This document shows, piece by piece, positions 7,158-15,914 of a stretch of 43,705 nt of DNA. Below the pieces are notes generated by a model. It ran no database searches. It was not told the DNA's origin and worked only from the letters and a program-made list of their open reading frames with translations. Origin of the DNA: Pseudomonadota bacterium (GTDB taxonomy: Bacteria; Pseudomonadota; Gammaproteobacteria; Burkholderiales; Burkholderiaceae_C); the NCBI GenBank assembly GCA_021805805.1, contig JAJZEB010000016.1:1-43705 (forward strand), read 5' to 3'. Both the position numbers and the translations under genes were made by a program. Every line of letters begins with the position of its first letter. The first letter of the stretch is position 1.

Positions 7158-8027
7158 ATGAAAAAACCTGTTCTTTCCAATATGCAGCGTGCTGCGATCT
7201 GGCTCGCAGCGATGACCGTCTGCACGCCACAGGCGCAGGCGCACGGTTCGATCCCGCTGGAAAACGAGCTCGCGCTGGCTGTGGACTGCGCGCTGTACCT
7301 GACGCGTCGCGACGCACACGGCATGGATCGAGGCCGCTTGCTGCAGTACCAGGTCGGCCCGGGGCAGGAGTTCACCGTCGCCCTGCCGCCCGGCACCCTG
7401 CCTGCGCGTGCTGCGTTCGCGCCTGCCGCGCACCACGTCTCCGACGCCTTTTCCAGCCTGCAGCTGTTCTGCCGGATCGCCGGCGATGCGGACATGGGGC
7501 CGGTGTATTCCGCGGAGTTCTACGCCGCCCTCGATGGGTCGCTCCCCGGCGTCGAAGCCGAGCTGTCGTCGATGCACAGCGACAACCCGCATTGCACCGG
7601 TCTGCACGAGCTGTCCTACCCGCTGACCTCGGTCACGCCGAGCGACGCGACCGCATTCGCGATCCGGCTGGCCGCCCACGACCCGTTCGTCACCCGCGAA
7701 CAATTGCAGCTCGGCGCGCCCGTCGAAGCCTACCTGATCGCGTACGCGCTCGACCCGGCAGGGGCGCGGCTGGAGCACACGCGCCTGATGCGGGGTCCGT
7801 TCCCGCTGCAGCTGCTCGGAATCGGGCAGCTGTCCGACGCCACCGGTGCGTCGCTGGCGTCGTCCGGAACCGAGTTGTCCGACCCGGGTTTTCCGACGGT
7901 GGTGCTGGACGACGACTCCGACAGTTCGCTGTCGGAGCGTCTCTCGGTGCAGATGACCGAGGACGAGCCTGAGCACGAGCACGAGCTTGCGGCCGTGCTC
8001 ATGAACGACGGGTCGGACTCGCCCTGA
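7158..8027 (+). CDS. Array gene 7: secreted two-cysteine protein (subtype III) with acidic tail
   Basis: This is a 289-residue exported protein, the last of the array. ATG at 7158 gives MKKPVLSN and a signal peptide ending TPQAQA; an earlier ATG at 7086 lies inside gene 6. The mature start is HGSIPLENELALAVDC. C44 and a cysteine in LQLFCRIAG are the family pair; DNPHCTGLHELSYPLT parallels gene 3, while LPPGTLPAR and VTPSDATAFAIR parallel gene 2. The last ~60 residues are strongly acidic (LDDDSDSSLSE, TEDEPEHEHEL), which could bind cations or basic surfaces. A perfect palindrome follows the stop. Confidence 0.85.
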   Translation: MKKPVLSNMQRAAIWLAAMTVCTPQAQAHGSIPLENELALAVDCALYLTRRDAHGMDRGRLLQYQVGPGQEFTVALPPGTLPARAAFAPAAHHVSDAFSSLQLFCRIAGDADMGPVYSAEFYAALDGSLPGVEAELSSMHSDNPHCTGLHELSYPLTSVTPSDATAFAIRLAAHDPFVTREQLQLGAPVEAYLIAYALDPAGARLEHTRLMRGPFPLQLLGIGQLSDATGASLASSGTELSDPGFPTVVLDDDSDSSLSERLSVQMTEDEPEHEHELAAVLMNDGSDSP

Positions 8028-8043
8028 CCGTGCGCCGCGCATG

Positions 8044-8065
8044 CGCCGCGGCGATCGCCGCGGCG
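8044..8065. terminator. 22-bp perfect palindrome between convergent genes
   Basis: CGCCGCGGCG followed by AT and CGCCGCGGCG is a self-complementary 22-mer centred on GATC. It lies between the end of gene 7 (8027) and the end of the minus-strand ORF (8082), so it could act as a bidirectional terminator. It lacks T-runs. Confidence 0.45.
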
Positions 8066-8081
8066 TACCACCGGCGACCGC

Positions 8082-8339
8082 TCAGCGCGGTACGGCGAAC
8101 GTTCCCGGCGGCGAGTGCTGCGCCGCAGAACCCGCTTCGGCCGGCGCCGCGGTGCCGAGCAACAGCGCGCCGAGCGCCAGCAGGGTCAGCGTCGCAGCCT
8201 GCCACGCGCGCTGCCTGGCGCGGCGCACCGGCGGTGCGAGCAGCGCGGCGATGCGCCGACGCCGCAGGCGGCGGTCGGCACCGGGCAGGCTCGGAAAGGC
8301 GATCGGGCGAGCCGTGCGCAGGTCGGCCTTGTTCGGCAT
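8082..8339 (-). CDS. Small single-pass membrane protein, hypothetical
   Basis: This is an 85-residue minus-strand frame. The ATG at 8339 is preceded by GGAGAA at a good distance and starts MPNKADLRTARPIAF; a longer version from 8366 lacks such a site. A very basic stretch (RRLRRRRIAALL, RRARQRAW) precedes one hydrophobic segment (about 50-69, TLTLLALGALLLGTAAPAEA), so the N-terminus should be cytoplasmic. Codon use is like that of the neighbouring genes. I recognise no family. In GC-rich DNA a chance ORF remains possible. Confidence 0.5.
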   Translation of the reverse strand: MPNKADLRTARPIAFPSLPGADRRLRRRRIAALLAPPVRRARQRAWQAATLTLLALGALLLGTAAPAEAGSAAQHSPPGTFAVPR

Positions 8340-8573
8340 CGGATTCTCCATTGAGGGTAGGGGCAATGCGCGGTTCGACCGCGCCGTCGCGGTGAAGTTC
8401 CACGCAACGACGCGGCTAAAACCGCTGTTGTCGTAACAAAGCGTGTTTGCGCAGTGCAGCAGCTAGAATCGAGGGTCCGCCGCGCCGCGCACGCGTGCCG
8501 CGGCCGGATGTCCGATCAACCTCTGTGTGGCCAGCCGCCCGCGGCGCGCGGACGGCGCCACCGCCCGCCCGCC

Positions 8574-9974
8574 ATGCAACGCACGCTGTACGACAAGCTC
8601 TGGGACGAACACGTGGTCGACGTCGAATCCGACGGCACCGCGTTGCTGTACATCGACCGCCACCTGGTGCACGAAGTGACCAGTCCGCAGGCGTTCGAGG
8701 GCCTGGAGCTGGCCAGGCGCAAGGTCTGGCGCATCAGCGCCAACCTGGCCGTGTCCGACCACAACGTGCCGACCACCGATCGCTCGGCCGGAATCTCCGA
8801 CCCGGTCTCGAAGCTGCAGGTCGACACCCTGGACGCGAACTGCGCGCGGCTGGGCATCACCCAGTTCCGCATGACCGACCGCCGCCAGGGCATCGTGCAC
8901 GTGATCGGCCCCGAGCAGGGCGCGACGCTGCCGGGCATGACGGTGGTCTGCGGCGACTCGCACACCAGCACCCACGGCGCCTTCGGCGCGCTGGCCTTCG
9001 GCATCGGTACCAGCGAGGTCGAGCACGTGCTGGCGACGCAGACGCTGCTGGCGCGCAAGATGAAGAACATGCTGGTGCGCGTCGAGGGCCGGCTGGGCGC
9101 CGGCTGCACCGCGAAGGACATCGCGCTGGCCGTGATCGGCCGCATCGGCACCGCCGGCGGCACCGGCACGACGATCGAGTTCTCCGGCTCGACCATCCGC
9201 GCGCTGAGCATGGAAGGTCGCATGACCCTGTGCAACATGGCCATCGAAGCCGGTGCGCGCGCCGGCCTGGTGGCGGTCGACGACACCACGCTGCGCTACA
9301 TCAAGGGCCGCCCGTTCGCGCCGACCGACGTCGAGTGGGCGCAGGCCGAGAGCTACTGGCGAACGCTGCGCTCGGATTCCGGCGCGCACTTCGACGTCGT
9401 CGTCGACCTCGACGCCACGCGCATCGTGCCGCAGGTCACGTGGGGCACGTCGCCGGAAATGGTCGCCGGCATCGACGCGCGCATTCCGGACCCGGACAAG
9501 GAAGCCGATCCGGTCAAGCGCGCGGCGATGGAGCGTGCGCTGCAGTACATGAACCTGGAGCCTGGCAAGCCGCTGGCCGACATCCGCATCGACAAGGTGT
9601 TCATCGGTTCGTGCACCAATTCGCGCATCGAGGACCTGCGCGACGCCGCGCGCGTGCTCGCCGGGCGGCGCATCGCGTCGAACGTGCGGCTGGCGCTGGC
9701 GGTGCCGGGCTCGGGTCTGGTCAAGGCGCAGGCTGAGCGCGAGGGCCTGGACAAGGTGTTCAAGGCCGCCGGCTTCGAATGGCGCGAGCCCGGCTGCTCG
9801 ATGTGCCTGGCGATGAACGCCGACCGGCTGGAGCCGGGCGAGCGCTGCGCGTCGACCTCGAACCGCAATTTCGAGGGCCGCCAGGGGCAGGGCGGACGCA
9901 CCCACCTGGTCAGCCCGGCGATGGCCGCCGCGGCCGCGGTGGCCGGCCACTTCGTCGACGTGCGCGCGCTGTGA
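8574..9974 (+). CDS. leuC: 3-isopropylmalate dehydratase large subunit
   Basis: With LeuD it isomerises 2-isopropylmalate to 3-isopropylmalate in leucine biosynthesis. The 466 residues match the usual ~470 when starting at [15 protein letters not shown]; upstream in-frame starts would add an arginine-rich, non-conserved extension. Motifs include [32 protein letters not shown] and TWGTSPEM. The [4Fe-4S] cysteines lie in IGSCTNSR (about C347) and [10 protein letters not shown] (about C407 and C410). It leads the leuC-leuD-leuB-asd run. A TAGAAT hexamer at 8464-8469 could be its -10, but no good -35 is visible. Confidence 0.97.
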   Translation: MQRTLYDKLWDEHVVDVESDGTALLYIDRHLVHEVTSPQAFEGLELARRKVWRISANLAVSDHNVPTTDRSAGISDPVSKLQVDTLDANCARLGITQFRMTDRRQGIVHVIGPEQGATLPGMTVVCGDSHTSTHGAFGALAFGIGTSEVEHVLATQTLLARKMKNMLVRVEGRLGAGCTAKDIALAVIGRIGTAGGTGTTIEFSGSTIRALSMEGRMTLCNMAIEAGARAGLVAVDDTTLRYIKGRPFAPTDVEWAQAESYWRTLRSDSGAHFDVVVDLDATRIVPQVTWGTSPEMVAGIDARIPDPDKEADPVKRAAMERALQYMNLEPGKPLADIRIDKVFIGSCTNSRIEDLRDAARVLAGRRIASNVRLALAVPGSGLVKAQAEREGLDKVFKAAGFEWREPGCSMCLAMNADRLEPGERCASTSNRNFEGRQGQGGRTHLVSPAMAAAAAVAGHFVDVRAL

Positions 9975-10014
9975 CGCGGCGCCGAGGCTGATACCCGAAC
10001 CGGACTCCACTCCC

Positions 10015-10674
10015 ATGCAAGCCTTCACCGTTCATCAAGGTCTGGTCGTTCCGCTCGACCGCGAGAACGTCGACACCGACGCGATCATTCCGAAGCAGTT
10101 CCTGAAGTCGATCCGGCGCACCGGATTCGGCCCCAACCTGTTCGACGAGTGGCGCTACCTGGACCACGGCGAACCGGGGCAGGACCCGGCGTCGCGGCAG
10201 CCGAACCCCGATTTCGTGCTGAACCAGCCGCGCTACGCCGGCGGCAGCATCCTGCTGGCGCGCAAGAACTTCGGCTGCGGCTCGTCGCGCGAGCACGCGC
10301 CGTGGGCGCTGGATCAGTACGGCTTCCGCGCCGTGATCGCGCCGAGCTTCGCCGACATCTTCTTCAACAACAGCTTCAAGACCGGGCTGCTGCCGATCGT
10401 GCTGCCCGAGCACGAGGTGGCGCGACTGTTCGACGAGGTCGCGGCGTTCGTCGGCTACCGGCTGACGGTGGACCTGCCGCGCCAGCGCGTGGTCAAGGCC
10501 GACGGCACCGAGCTGCCGTTCGAGATCACCGAGTTCCGCAAGCAATGCCTCGTCGGCGGCCTGGACGAAATCGGCCTGACGCTTCGTCACGCCGACAAGA
10601 TCCGCAGCTTCGAGGCCGAGCGCATCGCGCGGATGCCGTGGCTTGCGCACCGAATCCTGTCATCCACCTCCTGA
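10015..10674 (+). CDS. leuD: 3-isopropylmalate dehydratase small subunit
   Basis: This is the swivel-domain partner of LeuC, 219 residues, a normal length. It begins [20 protein letters not shown] and contains [27 protein letters not shown] (about 84-98, the substrate-specificity loop region) and [13 protein letters not shown]. It starts 40 bp after leuC and is followed 7 bp on by leuB, so the three leu genes form one transcription unit. Confidence 0.97.
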   Translation: MQAFTVHQGLVVPLDRENVDTDAIIPKQFLKSIRRTGFGPNLFDEWRYLDHGEPGQDPASRQPNPDFVLNQPRYAGGSILLARKNFGCGSSREHAPWALDQYGFRAVIAPSFADIFFNNSFKTGLLPIVLPEHEVARLFDEVAAFVGYRLTVDLPRQRVVKADGTELPFEITEFRKQCLVGGLDEIGLTLRHADKIRSFEAERIARMPWLAHRILSSTS

Positions 10675-10681
10675 AATTCCG

Positions 10682-11779
10682 ATGAAGATAGCTGTTCTGC
10701 CCGGTGACGGCATCGGCCCCGAGATCGTCGCCGAGGCGGTCAAGGTGCTGCAACGCCTGCAGGCGATCCACGGCCTGCGTTTCGAGCTCGAGTACGCCGA
10801 TGTCGGCGGCACCGCCTACACGAACCACGGCCATCCGCTGCCCGAGGCCACGCTGCGGCTGGCGCAGGCCGCCGACGCTGTGCTGTTCGGCTCGGTCGGA
10901 GATCCGCGCTACGACAACCTGGAGCGCGCGCTGCGTCCGGAGCAGGCCATCCTCGGCCTGCGCAAGAACCTGGGGCTGTTCGCCAACCTGCGCCCGGCGC
11001 TGCTGTACGCCGAGCTGGCCGACGCGTCGAGCCTGAAGCCCGAGGTCGTCGCCGGGCTGGACATCCTGATCGTGCGCGAACTCACCGGAGACATCTATTT
11101 CGGCCAGCCGCGCGGCCGCCGCACGGCGCCCGACGGCGCCTTCGCCGGCGCGCCCGAAGCCTTCGACACCATGCGCTACAGCCGCCCGGAAATCGAGCGC
11201 ATCGCCCACGTCGCGTTCCAGGCCGCGCGCACGCGTCGCGCGGCGGGCCACGCCGGGCGCGTGACCAGCGTCGACAAGGCCAATGTGCTGGAGACCTTCC
11301 AGTTCTGGAAGGACGTCGTCACCGAGGTGCACAAGGACTATCCGGACATCACCCTGGAGCACATGTACGTCGACAACGCGGCGATGCAGCTGGTGCGCGC
11401 GCCGAAGAAGTTCGACGTCATCGTCACCGGAAACATGTTCGGCGACATCCTGTCCGACGAGGCGTCGATGCTGACCGGCTCGATCGGCATGCTGCCGTCG
11501 GCGTCGCTGAACGCCGAGCAGCGCGGGCTGTACGAGCCGTCGCACGGCTCGGCCCCGGACATCGCCGGGCGCGGCATCGCCAATCCGCTGGCGACCATTC
11601 TCAGCGCGGCGATGATGCTGCGCTATTCGCTGGGCCAGGACGCGGCCGCGGCGCGCGTCGAGACCGCGGTGCAGCAGGTGCTGCGCGACGGCCTGCGCAC
11701 CGCCGACATCGCGCAGCCGGGCGCCGCCACCGTGGGCACCGCGGCGATGGGCGACGCGGTGGTCGCGGCGCTGGACTGA
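10682..11779 (+). CDS. leuB: 3-isopropylmalate dehydrogenase
   Basis: The NAD-dependent oxidative decarboxylation of 3-isopropylmalate is the third leucine step. The product has 365 residues beginning [16 protein letters not shown]. It has [14 protein letters not shown], a DNAAMQLV segment and [15 protein letters not shown], the conserved dehydrogenase signature with metal-binding aspartates. An in-frame ATG 39 bp upstream lies inside leuD and is less likely. Confidence 0.97.
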   Translation: MKIAVLPGDGIGPEIVAEAVKVLQRLQAIHGLRFELEYADVGGTAYTNHGHPLPEATLRLAQAADAVLFGSVGDPRYDNLERALRPEQAILGLRKNLGLFANLRPALLYAELADASSLKPEVVAGLDILIVRELTGDIYFGQPRGRRTAPDGAFAGAPEAFDTMRYSRPEIERIAHVAFQAARTRRAAGHAGRVTSVDKANVLETFQFWKDVVTEVHKDYPDITLEHMYVDNAAMQLVRAPKKFDVIVTGNMFGDILSDEASMLTGSIGMLPSASLNAEQRGLYEPSHGSAPDIAGRGIANPLATILSAAMMLRYSLGQDAAAARVETAVQQVLRDGLRTADIAQPGAATVGTAAMGDAVVAALD

Positions 11780-11802
11780 TTCGAATCCGACGGAAGACGA
11801 CG

Positions 11803-12921
11803 ATGGCAAAGATGCGAGTAGGGTTGGTCGGCTGGCGCGGCATGGTCGGCTCGGTGCTGATGCAGCGCATGCGCGACGAAGGCGATTTCGCGCGGATCGA
11901 GCCGGTGTTCTTCTCCACCAGCAACGCCGGCGGCGCCGCGCCGGAGTGGGCCGGCGCCGGACTGACGCTGCACGATGCGCACGACCTCGATGCGCTGCGC
12001 AGCTGCGACGTGGTGCTGACCGCGCAGGGCGGCGACTACACCGGCGCGGTGTTCGAGCCGCTGCGCGCCAGCGGCTGGAACGGACACTGGATCGACGCCG
12101 CGTCGACGCTGCGCATGCGCGACGACGCGGTGATCGTGCTCGACCCGGTCAACCGCCCGGTGATCGACGCCGCGCTGGCGCGCGGCCAGCGCAACTGGAT
12201 CGGCGGCAACTGCACCGTCAGCTGCATGCTGATGGGAGTCGGCGCGCTGTTCAAGGCCGGACTGGTCGAGTGGATGACCAGCATGACCTACCAGGCCGCC
12301 TCGGGCGGCGGCGCGCAGCACATGCGCGAGCTGCTGACCCAGTTCGGCACCCTCAACGCGTCGGTGCGCGGTCTGCTCGACGATCCGGCCTCGGCGATCC
12401 TCGACATCGACCGCGGCGTGATCGATACCCAGCGCGCGCTGCCGGCGGCGGCGACGCGGCAGTTCGAGGTGCCGCTGGGCGGCAGCCTGATCCCGTGGAT
12501 CGACAAGGACCTCGGCAACGGGGTGTCGCGCGAGGAATGGAAGGGCGGCGCCGAGACCAACAAGATCCTCGGCCGCAGCACGCCGATCCCGGTCGACGGC
12601 CTGTGCGTGCGCGTCGGTGCGATGCGCTGCCACAGCCAGGCGCTGACCATCAAGCTCACGCGCGACGTGCCGCTGGCCGACATCGAGGCCATGATCGCGG
12701 CCGACAACCCCTGGGCCAAGGTGGTGCCGAACACCCGCGAGGCCACCATCCGCGAGCTGACCCCGGTGGCGGTGACCGGCACGCTGACGATTCCGGTCGG
12801 ACGGCTGCGCAAGCTGGCGATGGGCTCCGATTATCTCGGCGCGTTCACCGTCGGCGATCAGCTGCTGTGGGGTGCTGCCGAGCCGCTGCGGCGCATGCTG
12901 CGCATCGTGCTCGAGGCCTGA
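11803..12921 (+). CDS. asd: Aspartate-semialdehyde dehydrogenase
   Basis: It reduces aspartyl phosphate to aspartate semialdehyde for lysine/diaminopimelate, threonine and methionine. The 372 residues are of the Gram-negative type. [14 protein letters not shown] forms the NADP-binding start, [12 protein letters not shown] holds the catalytic cysteine (about C137), and [17 protein letters not shown] and [17 protein letters not shown] follow. It lies 23 bp after leuB and probably shares its transcript, ending before the inverted repeat at 12960. Confidence 0.97.
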   Translation: MAKMRVGLVGWRGMVGSVLMQRMRDEGDFARIEPVFFSTSNAGGAAPEWAGAGLTLHDAHDLDALRSCDVVLTAQGGDYTGAVFEPLRASGWNGHWIDAASTLRMRDDAVIVLDPVNRPVIDAALARGQRNWIGGNCTVSCMLMGVGALFKAGLVEWMTSMTYQAASGGGAQHMRELLTQFGTLNASVRGLLDDPASAILDIDRGVIDTQRALPAAATRQFEVPLGGSLIPWIDKDLGNGVSREEWKGGAETNKILGRSTPIPVDGLCVRVGAMRCHSQALTIKLTRDVPLADIEAMIAADNPWAKVVPNTREATIRELTPVAVTGTLTIPVGRLRKLAMGSDYLGAFTVGDQLLWGAAEPLRRMLRIVLEA

Positions 12922-12959
12922 GCGACCGCTGCGGGCGCACGCCGGGCGGGGTTGCGCAA

Positions 12960-12995
12960 GCCTTGCGCAGCGCAAATTCCTGCGTTGCGCAAGGC
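12960..12995 (+). terminator. 10-bp-arm inverted repeat after asd
   Basis: GCCTTGCGCA (12960-12969) pairs perfectly with TGCGCAAGGC (12986-12995) across a 16-base loop. A further TTGCGCAAG overlaps the left side, so alternative pairings exist. It is 38 bp past asd, with no T-run. It is a candidate end of the leu-asd transcript. Confidence 0.45.
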
Positions 12996-13041
12996 GTCAA
13001 TCCCGCGTTTGCGGCGGCGATGCGACAATTCGGCCAGCAGC

Positions 13042-13068
13042 ACAAGTTCGGTCAGTGTGCGAACTTGT
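13042..13068. promoter_or_regulatory. Inverted repeat overlapping the fimV -35 element
   Basis: ACAAGTTCG (13042-13050) and CGAACTTGT (13060-13068) are perfect 9-bp arms separated by 9 bases. The right arm overlaps the putative -35 hexamer, the position of a repressor operator or an activator dimer site. No regulator can be named. Confidence 0.5.
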
Positions 13069-13093
13069 CAGCCTAACTCTCTGATGCTATGGT
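13065..13093 (+). promoter_or_regulatory. Sigma-70 promoter candidate of fimV
   Basis: TTGTCA (13065-13070), a 17-base spacer and TATGGT (13088-13093) match the vegetative consensus at 5/6 and 4/6 positions. They lie 28 bp before the GTG start of fimV. Confidence 0.6.
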
Positions 13094-13120
13094 GATTTCA
13101 CTCTAATATCGCCGCCTCTA

Positions 13121-15874
13121 GTGAATCCGCGCAAGTCACCGACGCATCGCGTACCACGTTCCGGTCTGTGCCGGGCGATCGCCGCCTTGTTCCTGGCGGG
13201 AGGCGCCATGGCGCAGGCGCAGGCGCTGGAACTGGGCGCAGCCAGCGTGCAGTCGGCGCTGGGCCAGCCGTTGCGCGTGGTCATCGCGATGGACCCGCTC
13301 AGCGCCAGCGAGGCGGCAAGCCTGAAGATCGCGCTCGCGCCCGCAGCGGACTTCGCCGCGCGCCAGCTCAGCTACAGCCACGCGCTCGACCAGTTGCGCG
13401 TGACCATCGAGCACGGCGCCGATGGCCGCGTCTGGCTTCAGTTGCGCGGCAACCAGCCGGTCGATGATCCCTATCTGGACGTGTTGCTGCGCGCGACCTG
13501 GTCCGGAGGCGAGCTGACGCGCGACTACACCTTGTTGTTCGACCCGCCCGGTTTCCATGAGCCTGGGCCTCCGACCCTGGTTGCGCCACAGGTCGCCGGC
13601 GGGCAGACCCAGGCTGCTGCTGCGGTGGCGCCTGCGCCTTCGACGCGGCGTGCCGAAGGGCAGGTCCGGCGGCATGGCGCGGCGCGTTCCAGTGCGCCTG
13701 CGACGGCTTCTGCTGCGGCGACCTACCGCGTGCGCCCGGGCGACACGCTGAGCACGATCGCGCGCCGGGTCCAGGTCGAGAACGTATCGCTGGATCAGAT
13801 GCTCGTCGCCTTGTACAGGGCCAACAGCGGCGCGTTCATCGATCACAACATGAACTTGCTGCGCGCCGGCGCGGTGCTGCGCCTGCCGGCCGCAGGGGCT
13901 GCGGGCGCGGTTCCCGATGACGCTGCGCAGCGCGAGGTGGTCGCGCAAAGCCGCGATTTCCAGGCTTACCGCGAACGCCTTGCGCAGCTCGCCGGACACG
14001 CCACGCCGCAGCCTTCGCACGCATCGCGGCGCAGCGCAGGGCGCATCGTCGCCGAGGTGCGCGAGCCTGCCGGTGCGGCATCGGCGCCGCGCTCGCGCCT
14101 GAAGTTGAGCAAAGCCGCGGTCGGCGCCCAAAGTGCCGAGGCGAACCGCATTGCCAGGCAGGAACAGGCTGCGGCGATCGCCGCGAAGCTGGCTGCGGCG
14201 CGCGCCAGCGTGGCCGAACTGTCCAGGCTGGAGGCCAGTGCCGCACAGGCCGAGGCGAGCGCTTCGGCGTCCCGCCCGGCGCCGGCGCAGGCGCCGGTGC
14301 AAGCGCCGGTGCAGGCGCCGGTGCAGGCGCCGGTGCAGGCGAAGCCGCGCGTGGCGGCGCCTGCACCTGCGGCGCCGCGGGCGCATTCCGTGGCCTCGGC
14401 TGCGGCGCACAAGGCAGCCCCGAAGCTGCCCAGATGGATCGCGCCGCCGGCGGCGCGACCGCGCCCTGCCGAGCCGAGCGTCAGCTGGAGCGACCGACTG
14501 CTCGCCAACCCGATGCTGCTGCCGGCCGCCGGCGGCGTGCTGGTCCTGCTCTTGCTGCTGCTGTGGCTGCGCCGCAGGGCGGCATCCAAGGCGCCTCGCG
14601 ACAGTTCGGTGTTCGACAGCCGGCTCACGAGCGCCGACAGCTTTTTCGGTGGCAGCGGTGGCGAGCGAGTCGACACGCGCAACAGCACGCTGGGCTCGTC
14701 GATCGCCTACACGCCCAGCCAGCTCGATGCCGGCGACGTCGACCCGGTGGCCGAAGCCGATGTCTATCTGGCCTACGGCCGTGACCTGCAGGCCGAGGAA
14801 ATCCTCAAGGAGGCGCTCAAGCAGCACCCGGACCGCAATGCGGCTCGAATCAAGCTGCTTGAAATCTACGCCAAGCGCAAGGACGTGCGTTCGTTCGAAA
14901 TGACCGCGGCCGAGCTGTTCACGCTGACCGAAGGCACTGGCCCGGACTGGAAGAAGGCGCAGGACCTGGGGCGTCACCTCGATCCGGTCAACCCGCTGTA
15001 CCACAACACCCAGCCGCCGAGTTCGCTGAACAATCCGTCGACCATGCCTTCGAGCGGATTCGAACCCGCCGCATCGGAGCTCGGTGACGCGGCACCAACG
15101 CTGCCGGCGACCGAGCTGATGGCCGCCGGAACGCGCAGCGTGCCCAGCGCGCCGACGGACGCGGGCGGACTCGACCTCGACCTCGACCTCGCCGGCAGCG
15201 GTGCCGGCGCTGGCAGCGAGCCGGCCGTGCCGCCGGCGGAGCTCGATTTCGATCTTGGCGGAGTCGCGCCGGCCGGGCTTGCGACGCCTGCCGCCGGGAT
15301 CGAGCCCGAACCCCGTGCCGTGCCGGAGCATGCGCCGCTGGAGTTCGACCTCAGCGGGCTGTCGCTGGACCTGACTCCTCCTGCGGGTTCGGTTCCGGCA
15401 GATGCACAACCCACGCAGCAGCCTGTGCTCGACGGCGATCTCGAGCTGGTCGCCGTTGACGACGCCGACGAAGCCGCTGCCTCGCCCGCGCCAGCGTTCG
15501 AGCAGCCGCTGCGCGACGAGCCGCACGATGCGGAACAGCCAGCCGGCGCATCGCCTGTCGAGGAATCGCACCTCGAGGAATCGCACCTCGATGAATTGCA
15601 CCTCGATGAATTGCACCTCGATGAATTGCCCGCCGGGCCGGAGCACGCCGTCGAGCCCGCGGCCGATGGCCATGCGCTCGAAGCCGCGCCATCGGGTGGC
15701 CCGGTCCATGCGCAGGAGCCTGCCGAGGCAGTCGACACCCGATTCGAGCTGATCGAGGAATGCCGCGCGCTCGGCGATGTCGACACGGCGCGCGACCTGT
15801 TGCGCGAAATCGTCGCCGAGTCCGACGGGCCCTCGCGCGCACGCGCCGAGGCGATGCTGGCCGAGCTGGGTTGA
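13121..15874 (+). CDS. fimV: FimV-type polar/peptidoglycan-binding protein
   Basis: FimV proteins organise cell poles, type IV pili and twitching in related bacteria. This one has 917 residues from a GTG start. A signal peptide ends AMAQAQA. The conserved N-terminal domain starts LELGAASVQSALGQPLRV, with SYSHALDQLRVT and LDVLLRATWSGGELTRDYTL. A LysM domain (about 201-250) starts TYRVRPGDTLSTIARRVQV. An alanine-rich coiled-coil-like region carries QAPV repeats. A single membrane helix (about 465-487, GGVLVLLLLLLWLRR) precedes a cytoplasmic part with a TPR-like block (DVYLAYGRDLQAEEILKEAL), a long acidic linker, and the C-terminal FimV motif FELIEECRALGDVDTARDLL. truA starts 40 bp downstream. 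Confidence 0.92.
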   Translation: MNPRKSPTHRVPRSGLCRAIAALFLAGGAMAQAQALELGAASVQSALGQPLRVVIAMDPLSASEAASLKIALAPAADFAARQLSYSHALDQLRVTIEHGADGRVWLQLRGNQPVDDPYLDVLLRATWSGGELTRDYTLLFDPPGFHEPGPPTLVAPQVAGGQTQAAAAVAPAPSTRRAEGQVRRHGAARSSAPATASAAATYRVRPGDTLSTIARRVQVENVSLDQMLVALYRANSGAFIDHNMNLLRAGAVLRLPAAGAAGAVPDDAAQREVVAQSRDFQAYRERLAQLAGHATPQPSHASRRSAGRIVAEVREPAGAASAPRSRLKLSKAAVGAQSAEANRIARQEQAAAIAAKLAAARASVAELSRLEASAAQAEASASASRPAPAQAPVQAPVQAPVQAPVQAKPRVAAPAPAAPRAHSVASAAAHKAAPKLPRWIAPPAARPRPAEPSVSWSDRLLANPMLLPAAGGVLVLLLLLLWLRRRAASKAPRDSSVFDSRLTSADSFFGGSGGERVDTRNSTLGSSIAYTPSQLDAGDVDPVAEADVYLAYGRDLQAEEILKEALKQHPDRNAARIKLLEIYAKRKDVRSFEMTAAELFTLTEGTGPDWKKAQDLGRHLDPVNPLYHNTQPPSSLNNPSTMPSSGFEPAASELGDAAPTLPATELMAAGTRSVPSAPTDAGGLDLDLDLAGSGAGAGSEPAVPPAELDFDLGGVAPAGLATPAAGIEPEPRAVPEHAPLEFDLSGLSLDLTPPAGSVPADAQPTQQPVLDGDLELVAVDDADEAAASPAPAFEQPLRDEPHDAEQPAGASPVEESHLEESHLDELHLDELHLDELPAGPEHAVEPAADGHALEAAPSGGPVHAQEPAEAVDTRFELIEECRALGDVDTARDLLREIVAESDGPSRARAEAMLAELG
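14288..14341 (+). repeat. 12-bp tandem repeat in fimV (QAPV)
   Basis: CAGGCGCCGGTG (one copy with CAA) is repeated four times with a partial fifth, encoding QAPVQAPVQAPV. It lies in the periplasmic linker between the coiled coil and the membrane helix, and its length is likely to vary among strains. Confidence 0.85.
15560..15631 (+). repeat. 15-bp tandem repeat in the fimV acidic linker
   Basis: Units of the type GATGAATTGCACCTC / GAGGAATCGCACCTC occur four times plus a partial copy, encoding E/D-E-S/L-H-L pentapeptides before DELPAG. The repeat is histidine-rich within an acidic cytoplasmic linker. Confidence 0.85.
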
Positions 15875-15914
15875 GCGCGGTCGTGCGGCGCGCGCATTGC
15901 GGCGATCCGGCACG

